This document shows positions 26,167 through 34,400 of a stretch of 64,000 nucleotides of DNA, piece after piece. This stretch comes from DASVRZ01 sp038230215 (GTDB lineage: Bacteria; Verrucomicrobiota; Verrucomicrobiia; Chthoniobacterales; DASVRZ01). The notes below the pieces were generated by a model that saw nothing but the letters and a program-made list of their open reading frames with translations, did no database searches and was not told the DNA's origin. Position numbers and translations under genes: made by a program. The stretch's first letter is position 1. Each line of letters starts with the position of its first letter. Where the stretch lies: NCBI GenBank assembly GCA_038230215.1, contig JBBRNR010000007.1:62001-126000 (forward strand). The letters are read 5' to 3'.

Positions 26167-28949
26167 GCCACCAGAGCCTCGTTAAGTTCCTCAATCAGCG
26201 GGTCCGTGCGGTCGCCGAAGAGTTGGAACATTTTGCCGAGACCGCCCTCGCTGTCGAAGGGAGCCATGTCGAGGTCGTCGCGTTCGAGGTGGAAACTGGT
26301 GCTGATGTGGTCGCGGATCATTTGCAGCCAGAGGGTCTGGGCTTCGCTGAATTTATCCGGCGTGCCCGCGTGTTTCCGCATGATCCAATTCTGGAAATTG
26401 CGGCGCACGGTGTCGTCGAAGGCGGCCAGTTTCTCATCCATACCACAGGCGCGGCGGATGAGGGCGACGAGGGCGGTGAGTTCATTGAGGGGAGCTTTGC
26501 CCTGGTAATTTTCCAACTGCCGGTAAGCCTGCCAAACGCGGAGCGGAGCCATGCGTGGAGCATCGGCTCGCAGCTTGGCCATGACTTGCTCCAACATGGC
26601 AAAGGTGACTTCGCGACGGCGAAAGGGTTGATCGTAGAAGAGAGTAAGAGAGGCGAGTTGATCCTTGTGCGCGAGCAGCCAGGCGGCGAAATCGGCAGCG
26701 AGCGTCTCGGCATTTTTCTGGGCATCGGCATCCCACTCGGCCCGCGTGAGTTTGTCGATGTGCAGGTGATTGAGCGTCTGGTCTTTTTCGCGGCGAATGG
26801 TGTCGAGGAGCTCCACGAGTGGTCCGGTAAAGACATTGGCGGCTGCTTTTACGAGGAAAGCCTGCGCCTTTTCGCGATTGAGGTCTCCGGGTTCGGTGCC
26901 GGGGGCTTGGTGGGCGAGTTCGACGGCTTTCTGCTCGATGGCGTCGGCGTCGATGGCTCCGAAAAGCTGGCTGACGATGGTGGTGAGGGAGACGCCGCCC
27001 GATTGCTCGGCGATGCGCAAGTGATCGGCGGGGTCAAGTTGTTTATTGAGCCGCGAGAGGCGTCCGGCCAGCGAACTAACGGTATCGGTGTCGTGCGCTC
27101 CCATCATCACGCCCATCGCCAAATCCTTGAGCGCGACGGTGGGCTTGGTGATGAGCGGCGAACTGGCGGTCTTGAGCGATTTCGTAACGCCGATGGCATC
27201 GACGATGACGTAGTGCGTCTTGGCAAAGGCGGCGGAGGGAGTGACTTTTTTCAAGTCGTCGTGATTGAGCGTGCGGGTGCCGCGTCCCTTCATCTGCTCG
27301 AAGTAGTTGCGGCTCTTCACGTCGCGCATGAAAAGAAGGCACTCCAGCGGCTTCACGTCCGTGCCGGTGGCGATCATATCGACGGTCACGGCAATGCGCG
27401 GATGGTAGCCGTTGCGGAATTGGGCGAGGACGGATTTCGGGTCTTCGTCGGCTTTGTAAGTGATCTTTTTGCAAAAGGCATTTCCCTCGCCAAACTCTTC
27501 GCGGATGATCTGGATAATGTCGTCGGCGTGGCTGTCGGTCTTGGCAAAAACGAGCGTCTTCGGCACTTCGGTGCGACCGGGGAAAATCTCGGGGAGTTTA
27601 TCGCGGAAGGTTTTGATGATGAGGCGAATTTGATCGGGAACGACGATCTTATCGTCCAGCGATTTGGCGGAGTAGGCTTCGTCCTCGTCCTGCTGTTCCC
27701 AGCGACGTTTGCGGGTGAGTTTTTCGCGTTTTTCGATGGATTGCTTCGCAACCAGCCGGGTGCCGCCGGTGGAGACTTCCGTCTCAATGAGATAGACTTC
27801 GTTCCCGACATTCACGCCATCGGCGACCGCCTTTTCGTGGCTGTAATCGCTCACGATGTTATTCTTAAAGAAGCCGAAGGTGCGATTATCCGGTGTGGCA
27901 GTCAGGCCAATAAGAAAGGCATCGAAGTAATCGATGACCTGCTGCCAGACGTTGTAGATCGAGCGATGGCATTCGTCGATGATGACAAAGTCGAAGAACT
28001 CCAGCGGCACCTTGGGATTATAAACGACAGGCAGCGGCTTCTTGGGACGGGTAAGTTGCTCGGCGGGGCTGAGTTCTTCCAGGGCCTCGTCGAGCGGCTC
28101 GTCCTTCAAGATGGAATAAAGTCGCTGGATGGTGCAGATGCAGACTTGGGCATCGGTGGGAACGTAGGAGGATTTCAGACGGGCGACGGTGTATAGCTCG
28201 GTGAATTTGCGGTTATCGTCGCTGGGCGTAAAAGCCATGAACTCCTGCTCGGCTTGCTCGCCGAGGTTTTTGGTATCGACGAGAAAGAGAACCCGCTTAG
28301 CATCGGCGTGCTTGAGGAGGCGATAGACTTCGGTGATTGCGGTGAAGGTTTTTCCAGAACCCGTGGCCATCTGGATAAGGGCGCGGGGTTTACCGGCCTT
28401 GAGTGAGACTTCGAGGTTAGTGACCGCTATTTCCTGACAATCGCGCAGACCGAGATCAGCGGCGGGTAGTTGCTGCGGGTTCAGCAACGGCATGGTGTTC
28501 AGCCTGGCGCGAAGGGAAGTCCCCGCTTCCAGCCACAGCCGCATGGTCTCCGGGCGATGAAAGCCAAAGACTTCGCGGGAACGCGGCTTAGGGTCGCGGG
28601 TATCGGTAAAGCGGGTGATGACGCCGGTGCTCTCGTAGAGAAACGCAAGGGGCTGGTGATCATTAACCCACTTCAACTTGGCGCTGGCGTAGTCCGCGGT
28701 TTGCTCTTCGACCGTGGTGATATTTTGGCCGACGTCTTCTTTTTTGGCCTCGATGACTCCGACGGCAACTTTATCGACAAAAAGAACGTAATCGGCGGGA
28801 CCGGTATCTGTCGGGTATTCCCGGACTGCGATGCCCGGGCCCGCGTTGAAGTTGATGGCCTTCTTGTCCTGCACTTTCCAACCCGCCGCGTCCAGCATCA
28901 CATCGATGCGGTCGCGGGCAGCTTGTTCGGGGTTTTGGTTGGGCGGCAT
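26163..28949 (-). CDS. hsdR: Type I restriction endonuclease subunit HsdR
   Basis: 928 residues from the ATG at 28949. N-terminal nuclease domain with the PD-ExK pattern in 'GPADYVLFVDKVAVGVIEAKKE' (D...E-A-K, about residues 45-70). SF2 helicase follows with Walker A 'QMATGSGKTFTAITE', DEAH-like box 'VIIDECHRSI', 'LTATPDNRTFGFF' and motif VI 'QMKGRGTRTL'. C-terminal helical domain after about residue 630. It would translocate and cut unmethylated DNA as part of R2M2S. Full length and undamaged. The first gene of hsdR-hsdS; nothing resembling hsdM lies upstream or downstream in the window. Confidence 0.95.
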   Translation of the reverse strand: MPPNQNPEQAARDRIDVMLDAAGWKVQDKKAINFNAGPGIAVREYPTDTGPADYVLFVDKVAVGVIEAKKEDVGQNITTVEEQTADYASAKLKWVNDHQPLAFLYESTGVITRFTDTRDPKPRSREVFGFHRPETMRLWLEAGTSLRARLNTMPLLNPQQLPAADLGLRDCQEIAVTNLEVSLKAGKPRALIQMATGSGKTFTAITEVYRLLKHADAKRVLFLVDTKNLGEQAEQEFMAFTPSDDNRKFTELYTVARLKSSYVPTDAQVCICTIQRLYSILKDEPLDEALEELSPAEQLTRPKKPLPVVYNPKVPLEFFDFVIIDECHRSIYNVWQQVIDYFDAFLIGLTATPDNRTFGFFKNNIVSDYSHEKAVADGVNVGNEVYLIETEVSTGGTRLVAKQSIEKREKLTRKRRWEQQDEDEAYSAKSLDDKIVVPDQIRLIIKTFRDKLPEIFPGRTEVPKTLVFAKTDSHADDIIQIIREEFGEGNAFCKKITYKADEDPKSVLAQFRNGYHPRIAVTVDMIATGTDVKPLECLLFMRDVKSRNYFEQMKGRGTRTLNHDDLKKVTPSAAFAKTHYVIVDAIGVTKSLKTASSPLITKPTVALKDLAMGVMMGAHDTDTVSSLAGRLSRLNKQLDPADHLRIAEQSGGVSLTTIVSQLFGAIDADAIEQKAVELAHQAPGTEPGDLNREKAQAFLVKAAANVFTGPLVELLDTIRREKDQTLNHLHIDKLTRAEWDADAQKNAETLAADFAAWLLAHKDQLASLTLFYDQPFRRREVTFAMLEQVMAKLRADAPRMAPLRVWQAYRQLENYQGKAPLNELTALVALIRRACGMDEKLAAFDDTVRRNFQNWIMRKHAGTPDKFSEAQTLWLQMIRDHISTSFHLERDDLDMAPFDSEGGLGKMFQLFGDRTDPLIEELNEALVA

Positions 28950-29076
28950 ACAGCACCTTAAGACTGGCATTATTTAACGGAACAAGGGAAGGCAAATGAG
29001 CCAACTTAGAACTGGAATGCTAGCCAACGAAACTTAGCGGAGGGTAGATCGGCGGCATACTCGGAGAGAAGACGGC

Positions 29077-29214
29077 TTAATCCTTGTTTTCGTGTTTTTC
29101 ATCATCCGCACTCCAGTCGGGATATTTTTCAATGGGCTGTATGAGCAGGTGATGAGCTGTCTTGTAGTAGCCGACGTTTGACTAGACGCCTTCCTCGCAG
29201 ACAGACACCGTCAT
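29077..29214 (-). pseudogene. Possible small-gene remnant with in-frame stop
   Basis: ATG at 29214 opens a 46-codon frame interrupted by TAG at codon 11 (29182-29184). The part after the stop reads like real protein ('YYKTAHHLLIQPIEKYPDW', then an acidic tail). No family assigned. The surrounding region 28950-29373 holds no other gene, so this is probably the decayed edge of the island. Confidence 0.3.
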
Positions 29215-29373
29215 GAAGTAATTATACCAACGGGGGTAATCCTGCGCTCCCAATTCTCTGTCCTCGCCATCTTGCGAGGGCTACAAAAGGTCGAATTTTT
29301 CCGGGTCTTATTTTTGCGCGGGAGGGCCAATTCGTCGGGCGCGATCATTCCTATTCGGGAATGAAGTCTTAGT

Positions 29374-30243
29374 TTAGAAAAGATTGGCCAGCACCTTCGG
29401 TAGCGGCGAGGTGAAATGCATTTCCTGGTTTGTGACCGGATGTGGGAATCGAATGGAAGTCGCATGCAGCCCGAGGCGTTTGGCGGGGTCGCTGATGGAG
29501 CCGTATTTGTTGTCGCCGATGATCGGATGACCGACGTCGGAAAGATGCACGCGGATCTGGTGGCGGCGACCGGTCCCTAAGGTGAGCTCCACCAGACTGC
29601 GCCAGGTCGTGCGGTTGAGGACTCGAAAATGAGTGATGGCGTGTCGCGTGACATCGCTCTCCGGCGCACTGTGGACTTTGTAGGGATTCGTTTCGTCGAG
29701 ATGGCTGTCAAACGTGCCGGAGTCGAGTTTCATTCGATTCTCGACGACGGCCTCGTATTTCTTTTCCGCCTGATCCCAGTTCGATTGCAATGCCTCCTTG
29801 GCCTGCGGTGTCTTGGCGAAAATCATCAGCCCTGAAGTCTCGCGGTCGAGGCGATGGACAATCCAGACGCGTTCCCTGGCCTTCGCCTGACCTTGGCGGA
29901 GATACTCGGTAAGTTGAAAATAAGCCGTCTTTTCCGGTTCCGCTTCGCTGGCAATACTTAGGAGATTGGCCGGTTTGTCGATCACGAGAATGTGTGCGTC
30001 CTCGAAGTAAATCTTGATGCCTGCGCCGACGGTCGTCTTTGGAATCGCGAATCGATCTCCGCGGATGCCGACGACATCGCCCGGCTTCAACGCGTGATCG
30101 AACTGGCTGACGGGCCGCTCATTCACGATCACTGCCTGATGCTTCAGCCAGGTGCGAATCTGCTTCTTTTTTTCCGTGGGCCAGGCCTCGAACAAACTGG
30201 CCAGGAGCGGACCCGGCCGGGCGACGGTAAAAGGGGCGGGCAT
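29374..30243 (-). CDS. RluA-family rRNA/tRNA pseudouridine synthase
   Basis: 289 residues. N-terminal S4-like RNA-binding segment ('WLKHQAVIVNERPVSQFDHALKPGDVV', about 33-60) and the RluA catalytic motif 'VHRLDRETSGLMIFAKT' with the catalytic Asp near residue 132, then 'GRRHQIRVHLSDVGHPIIGDNKYG'. It isomerises specific uridines in structured RNA. Which rRNA or tRNA site cannot be told (RluC/RluD/TruC type). First host gene to the right of the island; 7 nt separate it from the carboxypeptidase gene upstream on the same strand. Confidence 0.9.
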   Translation of the reverse strand: MPAPFTVARPGPLLASLFEAWPTEKKKQIRTWLKHQAVIVNERPVSQFDHALKPGDVVGIRGDRFAIPKTTVGAGIKIYFEDAHILVIDKPANLLSIASEAEPEKTAYFQLTEYLRQGQAKARERVWIVHRLDRETSGLMIFAKTPQAKEALQSNWDQAEKKYEAVVENRMKLDSGTFDSHLDETNPYKVHSAPESDVTRHAITHFRVLNRTTWRSLVELTLGTGRRHQIRVHLSDVGHPIIGDNKYGSISDPAKRLGLHATSIRFPHPVTNQEMHFTSPLPKVLANLF

Positions 30244-30250
30244 AGAGCCG

Positions 30251-31105
30251 CTAGATTCCCAGACTCCAGGAGAGCAGGCGATAAGAATCGGACCAAACGC
30301 CAGCCTTGGTGCAATGCATCACGACCACGATGGAGTCGCGCAATGCACTGCGTCCACTGGACGCGAGGCAGAAGCCGGCGAGTTCCGTGTAACCCGTTTT
30401 CAGGCCGTTGCAGAGCGGGTAGGTGATGAGCAGTTTGTTTGTGTTTTTGTAAGTGACGATGCCGCGTCCGGGGCGTCGGAAGTCGAGCGTTTTCATCGAG
30501 GTAATGCGCCGGACTACCGGGTTGCTGTAGGCCGTGCGCGCGATGATCGCGATGTCGCGGGCGCACGAATACTGGCCTTCGGCGGGAAGTCCGTTGGGGT
30601 TGATAAATCGGGAATTCACCGCACCCAGTTCGCGTGCGAATTGGTTCATTTTCGCTGCAAATGCCGGGAGTGAACCCGCGTTGTCACGGGCAAGAGCACG
30701 GGCGCAATCGTTGCCGCTGTGGACGAGCAACGCCTCCAGTAGCGCCATGCGTGTGTAAGTTTCCCCGGTTTGCAGATAGACCTTGCTGGGCTCGCAGAGC
30801 GTGTCGGTTTCCTGAATTCTGACGGGCTGCATGAGGTCGCCATCGCGTATCACGACGAGGGCTGTGAGAAGTTTTTGCATACTCGCTGCGGGCTGATGAA
30901 AGGTGGAATTTTTCTCGTAGAGAATCGTCCCGGTGCGGGCGTCGATCACCAGTGCGCTGCGTGCGGATACCTTTGGGGCGTTATCGCGGGTATTCGCTGG
31001 CGCAAACGAGCGCAACGGCACCGACGTCATCTCCGCGCGATTGTTTGCGACGAGTGAAAACAGGACTGCGAGTACGAGATGGATGCGAAGAAGCCAGACG
31101 GGCAT
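30251..31105 (-). CDS. D-alanyl-D-alanine carboxypeptidase, PBP5 family
   Basis: 284 residues from the ATG at 31105, which begins with a good signal peptide ('VWLLRIHLVLAVLFSLVANNRA'); the longer frame from 31165 lacks this logic. The three serine-DD-peptidase motifs are present: SxxK in 'AASMQKLLTAL', SxN in 'HSGNDCARAL' and KTG in 'GLKTGYTELAG'. It trims the terminal D-Ala of peptidoglycan stem peptides in the periplasm. No C-terminal amphipathic anchor domain of the E. coli PBP5 type is seen, so it is a short form. Confidence 0.9.
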   Translation of the reverse strand: MPVWLLRIHLVLAVLFSLVANNRAEMTSVPLRSFAPANTRDNAPKVSARSALVIDARTGTILYEKNSTFHQPAASMQKLLTALVVIRDGDLMQPVRIQETDTLCEPSKVYLQTGETYTRMALLEALLVHSGNDCARALARDNAGSLPAFAAKMNQFARELGAVNSRFINPNGLPAEGQYSCARDIAIIARTAYSNPVVRRITSMKTLDFRRPGRGIVTYKNTNKLLITYPLCNGLKTGYTELAGFCLASSGRSALRDSIVVVMHCTKAGVWSDSYRLLSWSLGI

Positions 31106-31316
31106 AACCGGCGGGACTCTGCGGAAACTTGGGCATCCTGTCAATGGAAGGAAGCCGCAAATCAAGTCGAGTCGCAGTCAAGCCATCTTGCCAAGAATGG
31201 GAATGAGACTAATCTAATTTCATTATCGTACGGTTTCCGGAGGTTGCAGCGGTATGGAGTCACATCGCTGCCGCCGATGAATAATCCGCGGCCTCCAGCG
31301 TCGTAATTCCTTGCGC

Positions 31317-31991
31317 ATGAAAAAATATCTACCTCTCCTTTTGCTCCCGTTTTTCGCCGTCAGTTGTCTGGCGGATGAACAGACCCGACAGGTCCAGTCG
31401 GCATTGAGCGAGGCGGGTTTTTATTATGGCTCCACCGACGGGCAAATGGGCGAGGAAACACGGGCCGCGCTGCGGCGTTTCCAGATTCGCAGCGGACTCG
31501 ACGTCAGCGGGACGATGTCGCCCGAGACTCTGGCCGCTCTCAAGTTGAAGAAAAAAGAAACCCGCAGCGTCGCCGCCGAGGACGAGGCGCAGGTCGTGGC
31601 CTCAACGAAAAATCCTGACGCGTTTCTGGCCCCCGAAAGCCGGCGTCCGGCCCCGACTCCGGTGCCGCGTTCGCCCGTGCGCGACTCGTTTGCCGACACC
31701 GATCTGGCGGAGTCCACGTCTCAGGATCAGTCGGTGAACCTGCTCAACGCTCAGCGCCAGCTTCTGAAGCTCGGTTATTACAAATCCGCCCCGAATGGAC
31801 TGCCAGGGTCGGAAATGGAGACGGCGCTGCTGCGTTTCCAGCACGCGATGCATCTGCGACTGACAGGCACCCTGGACGCCGACACTCGCGAGGCGCTCTT
31901 CGACACGCCGCCCCCGGTTCCGACGAAACCCTTTCGTGCGTCGAAAAACCGCCCGTCAGGGACGGTCTTGCGCGGAGTCTGGGTGCAGTGA
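31317..31991 (+). CDS. Lipoprotein with two peptidoglycan-binding domains
   Basis: 224 residues. N-terminal lipoprotein signal with lipobox-like 'FFAVSC' near residue 17. Two PG_binding_1 domains: 'QVQSALSEAGFYYGSTDGQMGEETRAALRRFQ' (about 25-75) and 'NAQRQLLKLGYYKSAPNGLPGSEMETALLRFQ' (about 143-195), separated by a proline-rich linker. Likely tethers the envelope to peptidoglycan. Divergent from the carboxypeptidase gene, with 211 bp of shared upstream DNA, which suits two cell-wall genes. Confidence 0.85.
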   Translation: MKKYLPLLLLPFFAVSCLADEQTRQVQSALSEAGFYYGSTDGQMGEETRAALRRFQIRSGLDVSGTMSPETLAALKLKKKETRSVAAEDEAQVVASTKNPDAFLAPESRRPAPTPVPRSPVRDSFADTDLAESTSQDQSVNLLNAQRQLLKLGYYKSAPNGLPGSEMETALLRFQHAMHLRLTGTLDADTREALFDTPPPVPTKPFRASKNRPSGTVLRGVWVQ

Positions 31992-32080
31992 GCCCTAGCG
32001 ATGTTTGAGACATGCCTAGAAGTCAGTCTCGAAACAAATATCTGGGTTTGAAACAGGTTCTTCATTAGAGCTTGTCTGCA

Positions 32081-33334
32081 ATGGGTATTATCCGGTTTTT
32101 GCTTTCGCTCTCTGTGGCTGTGGTTCATGGCCATATAAGCCTTCCATTCATCGGGGGCAGGCCTGCCGTGCAGTTATTTTACATGATTTCTGGCTTCTAC
32201 ATGGCGCTTGTCTTGAATGAGAAATATCCGCCTGGAATGCGCTCTTATTGGACTTTTATCAGCAATAGATATCTTAGAATTCTACCTGTTTATTTAATTG
32301 TCCTCGTAGCCACGCTGGGGCTTAGTTTTTACATCTGGAAGACGAGTGGTACATTTTCTCCGACTGCAATTTACCGCTGGCATCAGCATGGAGGAGAGCT
32401 GGGGCTGATGTCCAAAATCATGTTGTTAATGAGTAACGTATTTATCGTTGGGCAAGATCTCACATTTTACTTCGGATTTGATCCCAATGAAGGACATGTA
32501 TTTATGACAGACGATTTTCATAAAGCGGGTCTTTCAGCATCTCAATTTATGATTCTTCCTCAGGCTTGGACGCTGGGCGTGGAGTTTATTTTTTATCTGA
32601 TCGCGCCTTTTATTGTTCGTAGAAAAACAGGCGTCATGATTTTAGTTATCGTTACCAGCATCGGTTTCCGCATGTGGCTTGGCTCTGCCTTGGGATGGGT
32701 AAAAGATCCTTTTAGCTACCGTTTTTTTCCATTCGAGATGGCTTTGTTTATGGCAGGCAGCGTTGCATATAAGCTTTACAAAGGCTTGGGCATTAAAGGT
32801 ATCGGAAAACTAAAGCCACGTTTCATTCCGCTGATTGTCATAATCTGTTTTGTCGGATTTTATAAAAATATAAGCAGTGACCACGTAAAGTATGCTGTTG
32901 GCGGCATTTTTTTACTATTCCTTTGGCTGGTTTCTAACCATCATTTTGGAAAGGAAAAAACCACGCTCTCTAATCACGTAGCCGCTTGGCTAGGGTTGCT
33001 TCTAGCCATTGCCTTGTTAGGGATGTCTATAGGGATAACCTACTTGCTGTTTAGTCTTTTTGCACTGGCGCTGCCTTTCATTTTCTATGTTAGTAAGGAA
33101 TGGAAATGGGATCGTTGGATCGGTGAAATTTCCTATCCTCTTTATATTTGTCACATGCTGGTCCTGAGCTTAACCACAAATTTACGACAAGCATGTGAGC
33201 CGATGATAGGAGGAGCGATTTATTTATTGGGCAGTGTCGCTTTGTCAGTGCTTCTGGTTTATGCAGTAGATCAGCCAATGGAGAGGTGGAGGCAGTCGAG
33301 GGCCGCTGCTATAATACTCTCAGATAAACGATGA
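32081..33334 (+). CDS. Acyltransferase 3 (OafA-like) membrane protein
   Basis: 417 residues with about ten membrane helices. The N-terminal 'RFLLSLSVAVVHGHI' and 'AVQLFYMISGFYMALVL' are typical of the acyltransferase_3 family (catalytic His in the first helix pair; 'FFVISGF' variant). 'EISYPLYICHMLV' near the C-terminus is another family signature. It would O-acylate a surface polysaccharide or lipid. Notably AT-rich relative to its neighbours, suggesting recent acquisition. The stop overlaps the next start (ATGA). Confidence 0.9.
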   Translation: MGIIRFLLSLSVAVVHGHISLPFIGGRPAVQLFYMISGFYMALVLNEKYPPGMRSYWTFISNRYLRILPVYLIVLVATLGLSFYIWKTSGTFSPTAIYRWHQHGGELGLMSKIMLLMSNVFIVGQDLTFYFGFDPNEGHVFMTDDFHKAGLSASQFMILPQAWTLGVEFIFYLIAPFIVRRKTGVMILVIVTSIGFRMWLGSALGWVKDPFSYRFFPFEMALFMAGSVAYKLYKGLGIKGIGKLKPRFIPLIVIICFVGFYKNISSDHVKYAVGGIFLLFLWLVSNHHFGKEKTTLSNHVAAWLGLLLAIALLGMSIGITYLLFSLFALALPFIFYVSKEWKWDRWIGEISYPLYICHMLVLSLTTNLRQACEPMIGGAIYLLGSVALSVLLVYAVDQPMERWRQSRAAAIILSDKR

Positions 33335-34356
33335 TTACGTCTCTCCGTATCGTGTTTTACTCGTATGCATTTTACCCGCTGGTGGGCGGCATTGAGTCCG
33401 TCTCGATGGTTCTGGCTACGGAATTTACCCGGCTGGGGCACGAAGTCCGGGTCATCACGACGACTCCGGCTGCGGTCGAGTTGGATACCGATCTGCCGTT
33501 TCTGGTGTTGCGAAATCCCTCACGGAAAAAGCTCGGCGCGACGATTCGCTGGAGCGATGTCTATTTTCAAAACAACATCAGCCTGCCAGCGCTCTGGCCC
33601 GCGATCATTTTCCGAAAACCGTGGGTCGTGGCGCATCAGACCTGGCTGCGAGCAGTCGATGGCCGCGTCGATCTGGCCTCGCAGCTGAAACTTTTCGCGA
33701 CTCGTTTCGCTTCGGCTTCGGTCTCGATCAGCCTGGCGATGGCGGATCAATTTTCGACGCGGCAAGACCGGATTGGCAACTCCTACGACGCGGCCGTTTT
33801 TCGCGAGATCGACGGGATTGCCAGAGATCAGGATTTCATTTTTGTTGGCAGACTCGTCTCCGACAAGGGCATGGATTCGTTGCTCGATGCGCTGGCTTTG
33901 CTGGTGGAAAAACATCCCGAGTCGCATTTGACTGTGGTCGGCGGCGGGGAGGATGAGGCGTATTTGCGCGAACAAACCGAGCGGCTCCATCTCGCCAAGC
34001 GCGTGCATTTTGTCGGGGTGAAACGCGGCGACGAACTGGCCCGTCTGCTGAATCGTCATCGCGTGCTCGTCGTCCCATCACGCTGGGAGGAGCCGTATGG
34101 AATCGTCGCCTTGGAAGGACTCGCCTGCGGTTGCCTGGTCGTCGGCTCAGAGCGCGGCGGACTCAAAGATGCGATCGGGCCCGGCGGTCTGACTTTTCCC
34201 AATGGGGACGTTTCCGCGCTGGCTGGGGCGATGGAAAAATCCCTCACGACCACTCGCGATGACGCCGCCGTGAGAGCGCATCTGGAGCGTCAATCGCCGA
34301 CTGCCGTGGCGCGAGCGTATCTCGAAATCTTTCGTCGGGTTGCCGGACAAGCGTAA
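33331..34356 (+). CDS. Glycosyltransferase family 4 protein
   Basis: 341 residues. N-terminal GG loop 'YPLVGGIESVSMVLATEFTRLGHEV', central 'FVGRLVSDKGMDSLLDALALL', 'TVVGGGEDEAYLRE', and the donor motif 'PSRWEEPYGIVALEGLACGCLVVGSERGG' (E-x7-E). A complete GT4 enzyme. Coupled to the acyltransferase by a 4-nt overlap, so the two probably build and acylate the same surface glycan. High GC, unlike the acyltransferase. Confidence 0.9.
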   Translation: MITSLRIVFYSYAFYPLVGGIESVSMVLATEFTRLGHEVRVITTTPAAVELDTDLPFLVLRNPSRKKLGATIRWSDVYFQNNISLPALWPAIIFRKPWVVAHQTWLRAVDGRVDLASQLKLFATRFASASVSISLAMADQFSTRQDRIGNSYDAAVFREIDGIARDQDFIFVGRLVSDKGMDSLLDALALLVEKHPESHLTVVGGGEDEAYLREQTERLHLAKRVHFVGVKRGDELARLLNRHRVLVVPSRWEEPYGIVALEGLACGCLVVGSERGGLKDAIGPGGLTFPNGDVSALAGAMEKSLTTTRDDAAVRAHLERQSPTAVARAYLEIFRRVAGQA

Positions 34357-34400
34357 TCGTTTATATTACGCGCCGCCCAAAAGCGGGCAGTCATTTTCTC

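Larger units (their letters stand above)
13681..29300. mobile_element. Accessory island at tRNA-Leu (right edge approximate)
   Basis: Between the tRNA 3' end and the RluA gene lie phage-tail genes, HTH regulators, unknown small genes, a PIN/ImmA toxin-antitoxin pair and type I restriction genes, none of which resemble the flanking housekeeping content. Several genes look more AT-rich than the flanks. No integrase or transposase is seen, and I could not find a second copy of the tRNA 3' end, so the right edge (placed in the gene-poor stretch before 29374) is a guess. It may be two adjacent insertions rather than one. Confidence 0.55.

Noticed and set aside
26223..28196. 657-codon plus-strand frame opposite hsdR
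   Set aside because: A shadow of the conserved HsdR coding strand; its protein is Gly/Asp/Glu-rich without any motif.
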